Assembly (NCBI GenBank): GCA_013400115.1
Contig: VXBP01010393.1
Coordinates: 310,001 to 374,000 of the forward strand
Length of the DNA: 64,000 bases
Direction: 5' to 3'
Source: Rhinopomastus cyanomelas
Lineage: Eukaryota > Chordata > Aves > Bucerotiformes > Rhinopomastidae
In this document: in pieces, positions 43,201 through 54,201 of the stretch
Numbering within the stretch: the first letter of the stretch is position 1
Layout of the letters: each line of letters opens with the position of its first letter
Translations under genes and position numbers: made by a program
The notes under the pieces: model-generated
Seen by the model: the letters and a program-made list of their open reading frames with translations, nothing else
What the model was told of the DNA's origin: nothing
Databases searched by the model: none

Positions 43201-46200
43201 GTGTTTTGCTTTCTGCAGTCATGGCCTTTGTTCCTTGTTAGTGGCCTGACTTCCCAGTTCTGGGTTTGGCAAACAGGCAGGGTGAGGACCCCGACAGAGG
43301 TTCTCCCTGTGCAGTGTGGTGTGCTGGGCCGTGCAGGCAGGAGTAAGAGCAGTGGCTGCAGCGTCTGACCAGAGCACTGTTGGGAGAGATGGGGGGAGCT
43401 GGGGCTGGCCCGTTGGAGGAAGAGGAGGCCGCTCTCTGCAACTATCTGAAAGGAAGGACACTGTCGAGGTGTTGGCGCTGGTCTCGCAGCAAATTAGAGA
43501 CAGAAGCAGAGGGAAGGGCTTCAAGCTCCAGCAGGGGAGGTTTAGAGTAGATATCAGGAAGAGATTCTTCCCCAAGAGACTGGCCAGGCCCTGGGATGGG
43601 CTGCCCAGGGCGGGGGTTGAGTCCTCATCCCTGGATGAGTTTAAAAGTTGCTTCGACGTGGTGTTGAGGGATCTGGTTTAGGGGTGACCTTGTAGAGTAG
43701 GGCTGGTGGTTGGACTTGCTGATCCCGGGGGTCTTTTCCAACCTGAATGGTTCTATGAGTGAGATGAGTGACTGAAACATCTGCCCAAAGCACTGTCCCA
43801 AACCCCCTGAGCCTTGGAGCACCTGCAGCTGCCCCCGTGTCGCTAACCCTTGGGTGCTGAACTGACTTAATGCTCCTGAGGAGCTGGGACTCCTGTAGTT
43901 GAATCGGTTTTGCCGCCCTGATGTCCCAAGGCTGGGAGCTCTCGCCGTGAGATGAAAATGGCACCGAGCTCTTTGTCCTGAGAGCCTTAACTCCTTGTCA
44001 GACTTCAGAATAACTCGGCTCTTGTGATTTTACTTCAAATAAAGTGTCAGGTTGCTCAGAGGCTCCAGTCACTGACAGCTTGGGATTCTTGCTCCGAACA
44101 GCAATTCCCCCATCACCTCTTCTCCTAAAGAGTTCACTTCATATTCTTCAACTCTTCATGTCACCTTGGTTCCCTTCGCAGAAATCAGAGCTGCTCTTCT
44201 TGCAGCAAGAACCACAGAACATTAGGGACTGGAGGGGACCTCGAGAGATCATCCAGTCTCATTGCTTCAGCAGGCAAAGGAAACCTGCTCCCTGACGCAC
44301 TGCGGTGACGGGCGCCCCACTGCTCGCGGGGCGTGGAGAGTTCTTGCTTTCCTGCAGTGGATTTTCTAGGTTGTTGTTAGACATTAAGGACAGTCCCCTC
44401 CTTCCTATGTTGCTCATCCTGCAAGTTTGGGGACCTCGCTGGAAATGGCTGAGGGCTGCACTTCCCTGGAGAAACGGCCACAGCCTCAGCCAGCGGGGAG
44501 TGTCTGGTCATTCACACCCGGAGCTGTGCCGGCCCGTGGCTGTGGTCTTGGAGCCCGAGGGGTGTTGGAGGGACTGTTGTCTGGTGGTTCTGAGTGCTGC
44601 TTTGATTGGGTTTTTCCCTGGTTCTTTCTTTTCCAGCTGGGATGAATGGGTTCCGGAAAGCAGAGTGCTCAAATACGTGGATACCAATCTGCAGAAACAA
44701 AAAGAACTCCAAAAGGCCAATCAGTAAGTGGGTCTGGTGGAGGCCACTGCCTTCTGCTCCTCCTTCTGACAGAGCTCGAGTTCAACAGCTAAGGGGAACC
44801 TGGGGAGTTCTGGGTGGATGGAAACCCTTCAGGGGATGTTCCTAAGTTCATTTATGCTTGAAAGGCTTTGGTTTAGGGGGGTCCTGATCTTTTCAGTCGA
44901 GAAAGATCAAACTTCCTTTTAAAATGGTGCCTTGAGGATTTCGGGAAGGAAAAACACCCTGGAGTGTGGAGAGTGGGTGGCTGACGTGACCCTGTGTGCG
45001 GTACCCCGGGGTGAGTGGGCCAGGATCTGCTCTGACAGCTGCAGGATGCCCACAAACACGCTGATGGGTGGAGTGCTTGTCTTGTCTTTCTGTAGTGGAA
45101 ATGCAGAAAGTTCTGGAAGCAGGTTCTCTTCCGCAGCAGCAGTGTGCTGCGTCCTCATGGTTCAGACAGGCAGGGATGGCGGGAGGCGCTGGGCGCTCGG
45201 GCCGCGGCGTGTTGCGTGAGGTCTGCGTCTTCCTGGTCGTGGGCTGGGTTTGCTCCTGCTGGTGGAACACACTGCAGGGCTGTTTACTAGACATTCCCGA
45301 ATGCTCTGCATAGCCTGGTCTCCTTGGAGGGAAGCCAAGGCCTCGTTTTCCATTCAAGTCTTATTTATGGGTTTATTCTTTTTTTCCAAGGGAACAATAT
45401 GCAGAGGGGAAGATGAGAGGTGCTGCTCCGGGCAAGAAGACTTCTGGTCTGCAGCAGAAAAATGTTGAAGTGTAAGCAGCTTTTCATTTTTAAACCAAAC
45501 CAAACTGCCTGCCCCCAAACCCTCCCTCCCCCAGGCTTCTGCTTGCTGGTTGTGCTGTTGATCTGTAGTGGTTCTGCAGCCAACACGACACTGAGTTCGC
45601 ACGCAGCCTGGCCAAAGTTTGGCTTCGCTTTCCTGATGTCACAGAGGCCTTTGAAGTGTCTTGGAACTGCTGCCTTCAGAACGAGGGCAGAAGCAAGCTC
45701 AGACCTTTATGAGAACAACAGTTCCAAGATGCAGCTGCCAGCTCTCTTTCATCCCGTCCTCCTTGTTGTCCAGAGCAGCTTGCGTGGTGTTTAGAGTCTC
45801 CCGCGGGCAGCGCCGCTGCCTTGCTTAGCACCCTGGAACTCTCCCGTTCGGGGCAGCGCTCACTTAGTTATGAAGCTGGTCGGGGCTGATGAGGTGCCCT
45901 GGACTCCCAACCTCATCTGCGAGGAAGCCGCTGGCCCGGGATCGCTTCCCGAGAGCGCAGCGCTTGGCAGCGGCCTGGCACGTCGGGTCTTAGTGCTGGG
46001 GTTTGTTAGTGCTGCGGAGGGAGCATCGCTGGGCTGGGGAGCGCAGTGGCAGCCGCCCCAGTTCCTGGACTGGGCACAACCCTCTAGGAGAACTGGGAGT
46101 GGATTTCCCTCTGGGGTGAGTTGCAGCCCAGCCACGGCTGCGGGTTGGCCCTTGGTCTCTGAGGTGGGGAGGCTGATGGCTCTGGCCGTCAGGCTGCGGC

Positions 46201-49200
46201 CACGCTCCCTCGTGCTCTGTCACGGCAGGCGTCCCACACCGGTCTGCTGGCCGGGCCAGCTCAGGACAGGCTCTGCCTGGTGCTAGTCACCTGTTGGTCT
46301 TGATCTGAAGAGGAAAACCCCAAACAAGGCATCTGTTTAGACAGTTCCAATGCAGGTCGTTAAAATCTAATTGAGCCAGATCTCGGCGATGACCCTGGCT
46401 CGCTGGGCTGCCGGCGGGGCCTGAACTGTTTTGCCTTTTGGTCAGTGGGAGCGGGATGAGGTTGGTGTGTAGCCCCAACACAGGTAGCGATGGCTCAGTT
46501 GTAAATGGCTGCAGGCTGCACAGTAGGGAAGATCCCAGTAGTAACCAGTTAGGCTCCCCGTGCTGTCAGCTGTAGGTCAGGCCCGTGGCAGGGGCCCTTG
46601 AAATCCAGCCCAGCTCAGTCCTCTCAGCCACACCTGGTGCAGCCCTGCATCCAGGGGAGACCCACGCAGCAGAAACCACCTCACCTGACACTGCTGGGCT
46701 GCTCTGAGGTCGTTGCAGAGACGGCGTTCTGCGGTGGGGCAGGGGAGAAGCCGCTGGCGCCGCTGTGCCCGGGGGTAGCGCTGCCAGCCTGCGCGGGCCT
46801 CGGCGTTACCTTGCGCAGCGTTCCGGGAGGGCTGCCCGAGGGGAGAGGGAGCTCGTGCGCCGGGTCCTGACTCCAGCAGCCGGGCCGTGCCGGGCACAGC
46901 TTGCCCTCCAGGAGGGCTCAGGAGGGCGGCTGAGGGCTGCCGAGGCTCCTGAGGAGCGTCTCTGAGGGCTGAGCGCCGGCTCCGGCGCGCTCTCCCTGAC
47001 TCGACCCCGTTGTGCCTAGGTTTTTCAGACGAGATGGAGCGCACACTGTTTGCTGTCTGGAGACCCCCACAATATCGACGCGGTGAGTTGAGGCCGGGTT
47101 GTCGCGCCAGGGCCTTCGTCCTGAGGTCCAGGCCTCCTTGCTTCCGGAGGTTTCCCTTGGGCGCTCCTGCAGCCCTCAGCTGTAGCGACGGGAGCGGGGC
47201 AGCGGGTCCGTTAGCGGCTCTGGGGGGTTGGTTGGGGGCCAGCGGATGCTCCCGGTTCCCGGTCTCTGAAGTCCCCACCGTCCCAGTTTGGGCAGGGGAT
47301 ACGAGCGGTGCAGCGCGTTCGGTGTCCTCCGTTCAGACACGAGCAGGGGGCTCCCCCAGGCCTGCCTGCCGACCTCCCCCGGGAGCGGGGCGGCTGCCGC
47401 AGCCAGGCTTGGGGATGTGAGGTTTGCGCTCGCTCCTCCGCACGCGTTGCGTGGACTCCCCTGGAGTGTCGGGAGGGACCCGTGTGCGCTGTGTTACCGC
47501 TGCCTCTGCTCAGAGTCACCCTTTGTCAGCCGCAGCAGCCAGTTCCAGACGCCCTTGAGGCCGTGAGCAGTACCAGATCAAACAGAAACGTGCGTGAAAT
47601 TACACTGCTCTTTAAAAACAACTTCATCTTCCCATAACTAGAAGCCATCCCAGCAAATAAAACCTGGATGATTAGCTTTTGGCAAGCGGCTATAAATCCA
47701 GCGCTGCAGCTCCTGGCTCCTTGCAGCCTGTTTGATGAGCTCTGCTGAGTTCCAGCTCCGGAGTTCACGTGACCTCTCCTGGGCCTAATGTGATTAACTT
47801 GCAAAAAATGAGTGATCAATCAGAGTTAATGGGTGTTTGGGCAATAGGAAGGGCAGTGGAGGGTGTTCTGGAGGGAAGATGCAGCGCTGGCTGCCAAAGC
47901 CGAGAGGAGCTTCTGGCTCAAGTGAGAGAGGTTCAGGCAGTCGGCGCTCTCACACCGGCATCTCGCCGGAGGAGCTCCTGGCTTGGCCCCTGTGGGGCTC
48001 TTGGCCCTGACCCGAGCGTGTCGCTCAGCAGCGCGCTCCTGCTGCACGTCTGCCGTGGCGTCCTCTGCCACCCTCAGCTCGGCTGCTGGCCCTGCTGCAC
48101 CTCCCTGAAGCACCAGGCAGCACAAGAGCGCAGCCCACGTGCTGCTGGCCCGCGGCTGGGGTGGCGCCGGATGGCTCCACTGACTTCCCCGACATCTCCT
48201 CCTCCCCAGTGGTCACCGGTCACTCGTGCTGAGTCAGCTTGCAGCGGTGCTCTCCACCACGCTCCCTTGCTGCTTCTGGCAGCCCATGATGAAGGGATGT
48301 CAGGGGCTGTATCGGCGTGATGGCTGTGACAACCCTGTGTGGGTCTCCTGTATTTGAGTCGTTATCAGTGCTGCCTTCCTGCAGAGAGCTCACCTGTACC
48401 CTGCCCACAGTGCTTGTCTGACTGAAAGCCTCACTCTTCCTCACTCCAGCCCTTCCTTGAATCTTAGAAGCCTCCTAGGAACCTCCTGACCTGGGTAAAC
48501 CCAGTTCAGAGCCTAAGTGCAGCGGTCACTTGAGCTAGCGGTGAACTTCCAAGGACAGACTCCCATGCTGGTGAAGAGATGGGTTTTGTCACAGCCCACT
48601 GCGTTGCTGAGAGGCTGAGCTTGCCCCTCTTGAGGCCAGTGAGCCACCTGGCTGGTGGGACTCCTGACCAGCAGGTTCTGTGAAGTGCTTGGTAAATCCC
48701 CGGCGCTCAGGCCCGGACACGCACCCCGTGGGGCGGTTCGGTGTTGTCTCCGGTGCTGCTGACCTGTCCGGTGCCTTTGCACCCTGTGGAGGCAGAGCTC
48801 TGCCTTTGGAGGAGCAGCAAGGGCGAAGCACAGCGGCTCCACAGAGGTCTGTGAGTCAGCAGCAGGAAGTGCTGAGAGAAGCCTGTGGAAGAAGATGGGT
48901 GTTGGGGATGAGGTCTGTTCTCCAGTTCCAGCTGTCCCTAAGTGGGGCAGGTGGAATGGTGGTGTCCCCAAGAGCTGGTGGGGGACTGTGGGCTTCGTGC
49001 ATTGGTCTGGGTGATCCTGCTGTGGCAGGGGGATTGGACTAGATGATCTTCCAAGGTCCCTTCCAATCCCTTATGATTCTGTGTCACCCTGCTCGTGCTG
49101 TTTGAGCACCCCTCTGCTCTACTGGTGAAACGGGGCTGGGGGGAGTCAGTTCTTTGCTGGAATTTAGCTCTGTTGACTGAGATTTAGCTGATGATTCCCA

Positions 49201-52200
49201 GCACTTCTCTCCCTCTGCCCCATGAAAACCAGAGTAGCCCCCTGTGAACGCGGTGCTGGTCTCCAAGAGCACGGGCGTGCCAGTGTGACTGCCAAGGCAC
49301 CTGCCAGGCCTGCCTTCAGGCACTCCCGTGCTCTTGCTCTGCCTTCTGGGCTCTGCAGGCTCAAAGCAGCGGCTCCCCTGACACGGTGGCCCGTGAGCGA
49401 CTCCGTGAAAGCCCCGCGGTGTCAGCGTGCTGCTGCCTGGCGCTTCCCTCTGGCCTCTGCTCCAGAGGCCGAGCCCCCTGCGCTGAGCTGAGCGCAGTGC
49501 CTGCGGCTCTCTGCAACCGTCTGTGTTCTTCTTGCAGGAAGACAAAGAAGAACAAACAGAAGAGTAAGTACAGCCGTGCTCGGTGTGCGGGTGGCTGGCC
49601 CTAGCCGGGGGCTCTTGGCCTCAGCTAGGCTTCCTTCGGGAGCTGCCGGGACCCTCCTGGCTTGTACTGCCTGGGCAAGCCTCTGGCAGACGGGGGCTCG
49701 TGCGGAGCGATGTCCGGGGGGCCTGTCGAGACCCCTTCATAAGTCACACCGATGGCTTCTTATGGAGATGGGGCTGTGATGTGTGTGCAGAGCGGAGCTG
49801 CTGCGACCGAGCACTGCTCTGAGGAAGCCACCCTGACCTCTTGGGCTGGCTGGGGTGCAGAGACCTCCGTCTCCAGCCAGGTGTGACCAGAGCAGCTCAC
49901 GCTGCCACAGTTGGGTGGGAGTGCAGGAGAAGGGCACAGTTGGAACAGCAAGTGAAAAGGTGACCTGAGCGCAATCTGAGTCACAGTTTTAACTCTTCCT
50001 CTAAATCTTACTGCTGGTTCTCGGGGGCACTGCTGGTTCTCACTGGCTGACCAGGTTCCTGAGGCACTGCAATGCCAGGTGCTTTTATTCTGTGCAGCTC
50101 CAGGGATTGGCGAAGGGAGCAGCACCAGCGAGACTCCTCAGCCTCCCAGGAAGAAGAGGGCTCGAGTGGATCCAACCGTTGAAAGTGTAGGTATCACAGA
50201 GCATTAGGGATTTGAGGGGACTTCAGGGATCACCCAGTCCCATCCCCCTGCCACAGCAGGAGCCCCCAGATCCTAGATGTTTGAAGTAACGAGCCTGGCT
50301 TCTTGTTCTGCAGGAGGAAACATTTATGAACAGAGTCGAAGTAAAGGTGAAAATCCCCGAGGAGCTGAAGCCGTGGCTGGTGGATGACTGGGACTTGATC
50401 ACCAGGCAAAAGCAGGTACTTGAGCTGGGCAGTCTGGCCGGGTACTGGTGAGGGCACTGGAGCTAGAGCTGCGAACCTTCACGAGTCCTGCTCGGTGGTG
50501 TGAAACCACACTAAGGTGAGGGAGAGCTCCTGCAGACCCAGGCACGTGACAGTCTCCTTCAAGTCCTGCGGAGATGGAGCCGGCCTCCGAGTCGGGGTGC
50601 TCGAGCACTGCTGTGTCTCGCTGCTCCGGGTAGCTGCACGGCCTGGTTGGGTTGTCCCTGAGCAGCTCCACGCTGCCGTGCTCCTGTGAGAAGCAGATGG
50701 GTGAGCTGGGGCTCTCGCCTCAGAAACCCAACCCGAACACCTGAGTTGGCTGGACTCGGCCCTGCCTGCACACCTGCCCAGGGCCTCTGGGAGCGGGGAG
50801 TTAGTCCACAGGGAGTCGTGGCTGGGGGTCTTGACTTCAGTTCCGTGAGCCAGAGCTCTGCACTTGGCTCTTGGGGTGACCCACGCGATGCCCGGGCTGC
50901 TGTCGTGCAGCACAGGTCAGTCGCTGCTGTGTTTGTGGGAGCTGCTCAGCCAGACCGCCCGGGCGGTGCCGTAAGGACCAGTCCGCGGCAGCATGGGGCC
51001 GTCCCGGGCTCTGGGCTCAGACACGAGCGTCTGCACGAGCTGCACGGCCTGTACCTGCTGGCTTCGTCCTCTCTGCAGCTCTTCTACCTCCCTGCCAAGA
51101 AGAACGTGGACTCCATCTTGGAGGACTACGCGAACTACAAGAAGTCGCGAGGGAACACCGACAACAAGTAGGTAGCGGGGCCGCCTCGGCCTTGAGAGGC
51201 TGCTGCTGGCGCCTGGAGGTGCCAGCTCAGAAGAGGCACCTGGCAGATGGGCAGAGCTGCTGTGGGTGGGGTCGGGGAAGGCCGTGACTTCTGGACAAGT
51301 CAGGTGGGCAGAGCTGGTCGGTTGGGAGCCTCGTGCTCAGGTACCGCAGCAGGCCAGCGCGCTTGTCCTTCGGGCCAGGAGAGCTGTGGCCGTGGCGCAG
51401 AAGCCAGACTCATTCTGGGGGGAGCACAGGACTGACTCCTCGGGGTGTCTTTGCATTCCTCGGTGTACCCGCCCTCGTACCTGCTCGCAGTGTGTCTGCA
51501 GGGCGGGCTAAGGGCTGCGCTTGGCCGTGGTGCGGCGGCCCTGCCGCTTCCTGCAGCGAGCCGTCGGGGAGCTGCAGCAGCTGGGGAGGCCAGGCTGGAG
51601 CTGGCTGCCTCGAGTGCTGGGCAGCCTTGCCAAAGCAGGGCTTGAAGTCCACCGCCCCCGTGACTGCGTGCCAAGGTCTCTTGGCAGAGGTGAAGTCCTG
51701 CAGGCGTTGGCTTGGGGTTGGCTGGGCTCGGCGAGGCAGTGCTCCTCCTGGGGCTCAGGGCTCTCTCCACCAGGGAGTACGCCGTCAACGAAGTCGTGGC
51801 TGGGATCAAGGAGTACTTCAACGTCATGCTGGGCACTCAGCTGCTCTACAAGTTTGAGAGGCCCCAGTACGCCGAGATCCTAGCCGATCACCCCGACGCT
51901 CCGATGTCTCAGGTCTACGGGGCCCCGCACCTGCTGAGGCTGTTTGGTGAGTGGGACCATGCGGCCCTCGGGGTGGGCAGAGCAGCGCGGCAAGGCTGGA
52001 ATCCTCTCCCCCTCTGGAACCCTACGGGGCGCGAGCGGCTCCGTGCTCCCCGCACCTAAAGCGTCCGGGGCTTTGCAGTGGGAGCGGAGCTGCAGCAGCC
52101 GCTGGGCGCAGAGGAGCCCGTGGCTGTCGGCCTAGACCCTGCGCCGGGTGTCCGCGCGGCCGTGACGCCCTGGCTGTGCTGAGGCGCTCGCCGCGGCCGC

Positions 52201-53634
52201 GTGGCACCAACGAGCGCTCATTCTCTTGCGGCAGTGCGCATCGGAGCCATGCTGGCCTACACCCCCCTGGACGAGAAGAGCCTGGCTTTGCTGCTGAACT
52301 ACTTGCATGACTTCCTAAAGTAAGTTCTGGAGCCCCTGAGCAGGGAAACGTGGTGCAGGCGGCTGGCCCGTGGCTGGCTTCCAGTGCAGCAGCGTTACCG
52401 GCACCAATGTTTATCTCTGGACACCCAGACTGCCTCTCGTGTCTGGTTAGACCCCCATGGACGGGTGTTGGGGATCTATTTCATCTGGCCCAGCCTGCTC
52501 CTCGTTCCCAGACAGACGCTTCAGCAGTTAGGGGCTGCTATAAACAGGCAGCGGGCAGCCAGGAGCCTGGCAGGCAGCTCCCAGCTGCGCAGCGGTGGAG
52601 AGAGCGCTCCGAGGGACGAACCTCGCTCCTGTCCTCCCCTCAGGAGGGGAGCCTCTTCCACTGCTGAAGCTTTCAGTGCAGAGCATTTCTGAAAGCACCC
52701 GGGAGCTGCCTGGGGAAAGGGACCTGGGGGGTTGGTCCCCAGCAGTGGGAGGTGAGCCAGCGTGTCCTCAGGTGGCCAGGAGGGCCAGCAGTTTCCTGGC
52801 TATGTCAGCACTAGCATGGCCATCAGGACCAGGGCAGGGATTGTCCCCCTGTGCACTAGAGTGACCCCACTGTGAATTCTGGGGTCGCTGCTGGGCCCCT
52901 CAGTGCCAGAACAATGTGGAGAGGCTGGAGCAGCTCCAAGGAAGAAAGGGCCACCTTGCTCTCTGCAGTGGCTTCAGGGTGCCCTGGGGAGGTCAAGGTT
53001 GGCCCTGGGGACCAATTTCTGCCCCACAAGGGTTCCCCAGGGCAGGGGGGATAGTTCCCTGCCCTGGAAAGGTTGCAAAGCTGTGGGGCAAGGAAAGAGG
53101 CCAGTGGGCACCTAGGCAGGCCTGGGGCAGCAGCTGGGCTTGAGCCTCCCACGTGTTCTGTTCACCTCCCACGTGTTGCAGTCAGGGCTCCGTGGGCTCC
53201 TGCTCCTTGTCCTGCCCGCTCTGAGCACGAGCAGCAGCGGGTGGAACCCGAGTGCAGGCGGCTTCAGGCGGTTACTCTGCACCTCGCTTGGAGCCAGAGC
53301 CGCTCGGCTGGAGTCGGCGGCTCCTGGCACGAGCTGTCGGGTCGCCAACGGCGGTGCACAGCCGGCTGCTCAGCAGCCACTCGGGTTCTGCTCTGGAGCT
53401 GGTGCTTTCCGCACTCGGGCACGTCCCGGCTCGGCCCCGCGATGCGGAACGGCAGAGGCGGCGGCGGCGCTGGCTGGGCGGGCGGCTGCGTCACCCCGAA
53501 GGTCTCTCCCGAGCGGTTTTGGGTGCCCGAGTCTGTTGGTTGTCCCCAGGTACCTGGCGAAGAATTCCTCCGCCTTGTTCAGCGCCAGCGACTATGAAGT
53601 GGCCCCTCCGGAGTACCACCGGAAGGCGGTGTAG
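37272..53634 (+). CDS. MORF4L1: MORF4L1 (MRG15), chromodomain and MRG-domain chromatin protein, complete
   Basis: Twelve coding exons, GT-AG and in phase: 37272-37311, 40487-40533, 42052-42119, 44637-44723, 45391-45471, 49538-49563, 50098-50186, 50314-50415, 51079-51167, 51774-51946, 52235-52319 and 53550-53634 (TAG). They give 323 residues, exactly the length of the common mammalian MRG15 isoform. Residues 1-14 are MAPKQDPKPKFQEG. The chromodomain follows with its methyl-lysine cage residues Y26, Y46, W49 and W53 all present. Next come a basic Lys-rich linker (RKKRARVDPT) and the MRG domain (EETFMNRVEVKVKIPEELKP, LFYLPAKKNVDSILEDY, LHDFLKYLAKN), ending PPEYHRKAV. Known role: binds H3K36me2/3 and is a subunit of the NuA4/TIP60 acetyltransferase, Sin3-HDAC and ASH1L complexes; it also binds PALB2 in repair. 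The start follows from the family and the CpG promoter. Introns are less GC-rich than those of ADAMTS7. Confidence 0.98.
37684..37829. repeat. MORF4L1: 73-bp tandem duplication in MORF4L1 intron 1, with one ambiguous base
   Basis: Two copies of a G-rich unit ('ggggctcggcctgggg' then about 20 G-rich bases, 'taagaggctccgg', 'ttacggg' and 'ctgcggctcc') join at the N at 37757. The long G-runs and the N suggest a sequencing difficulty or a copy-number uncertainty here. Confidence 0.85.
38625..39175 (-). repeat. CR1 LINE 3' end in MORF4L1 intron 1 (about 550 bp)
   Basis: Inverted CR1 from its terminus 'aaatcacagagtgttaggaa' through 'aacaaggtccttctcacact', 'cactgccccttgtcctgtc' and 'cattgatcaacacccatggg' to body sequence near 39175. 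Same subfamily as 13615-14036. Confidence 0.92.
39640..39985 (+). repeat. CR1 LINE 3' end in MORF4L1 intron 1
   Basis: Plus-oriented; 'ctcctaagttcctaatgata', 'tagactggatcttaggaag', 'cccatccctggaggtgttta', 'ccttgaggccgtggtctag' and a terminal 'gatggttctgtggggat'. Confidence 0.88.
41625..41960 (-). repeat. CR1 LINE 3' fragment in MORF4L1 intron 2
   Basis: Inverted CR1, starting 'cacacagtttgttagggtgg', with 'cagagaaggggactccacag' and 'cagattgaggtgaaacttcc'. It ends about 90 bp before exon 3. Confidence 0.82.
43340..43760 (+). repeat. CR1 LINE 3' end in MORF4L1 intron 3
   Basis: Plus-oriented; 'tagatatcaggaagagattc', 'ctcatccctggatgagttta', 'gttgagggatctggtttagg' and the terminus 'gaatggttctatgagtgag'. 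Confidence 0.9.
44210..44300 (-). repeat. Short CR1 3' tail in MORF4L1 intron 3
   Basis: Inverted CR1 tail of about 90 bp: 'accacagaacattagggact', 'ggggacctcgagagatcatc', then truncated. Confidence 0.82.
48985..49085 (+). repeat. CR1 3' tail in MORF4L1 intron 5
   Basis: Plus-oriented tail of about 90 bp: 'gatcctgctgtggcaggggg', 'ttggactagatgatcttcca' and the terminus 'cccttatgattctgtg'. This is one of the best-preserved CR1 tails in the window. Confidence 0.88.
50190..50282 (-). repeat. MORF4L1: CR1 3' tail in MORF4L1 intron 7
   Basis: Inverted tail beginning 'atcacagagcattagggatt', 4 bp after the exon 7 donor, and filling most of the 127-bp intron before exon 8. Confidence 0.88.
52855..53100 (+). 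repeat. CR1 fragment in MORF4L1 intron 11
   Basis: Plus-oriented CR1 body and 3' part: 'tgccagaacaatgtggagag', 'gcagctccaaggaagaaag', 'gccccacaagggttcccc'. Same divergent subfamily as 5280 and 35697. Confidence 0.75.
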
Positions 53635-54201
53635 AGGCGCCACGGCGGGATCCCTGCCGCCGCCGCCACGTCTCGCCCCTCACCAGCCCCGCGCCCGTCC
53701 CTGCCACCCCGCCGGCGTGAGCCGCAGTAATAAACGTCCCCTGTTGACCACGGAGCCGGTGTCTCTCGCCCCGGGGTCCCCTGTCCCCAGCGGGGCGCTC
53801 GGGAGCTCTCCAGTGTCTCTGCCTCACCGCTGTGCTTGGCCCCGTGGAATGTACAAAGGATCGCGTGACGGTGTCTCGTTGTCCCGGCTCCCCCGTGCTC
53901 GCGGCTCTGTGTCCACGTGAGGCTTCGCTTCACCAACCCGCTGTCCCGCCTGGTAACGCCGGGCGCAGGCTGGGCCCCGCCGGGGCCGCGGCCGCCTCGG
54001 CTCGGTGCTATGGGCTGGGCCAGCTCCCTGCCCCGTTTCCCCGTGCTTGTGCTGGGAGTGCAGTGTGTTGGTCCGTGCACGTCTGCTTCTGCTTCGGTGG
54101 CTGAAGGACTCCGCGCCCCGCCGCTAGAGACCCGCCTCGTCGTGCCGTCGTGTCCGAGGAGCGCCGCCCTCCGCGGGGCCCCTCTGCAAACCTCCAATAA
54201 A
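53635..54201 (+). terminator. MORF4L1: MORF4L1 3' UTR with two poly(A) signals
   Basis: AATAAA at 53729-53734 lies 95 bases after the stop. A second AATAAA at 54196-54201 is followed by a T/G-rich element ('ggtttttagtttg' and 'ggtgggtctgtg'). Short and long UTR forms are likely. Confidence 0.75.
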
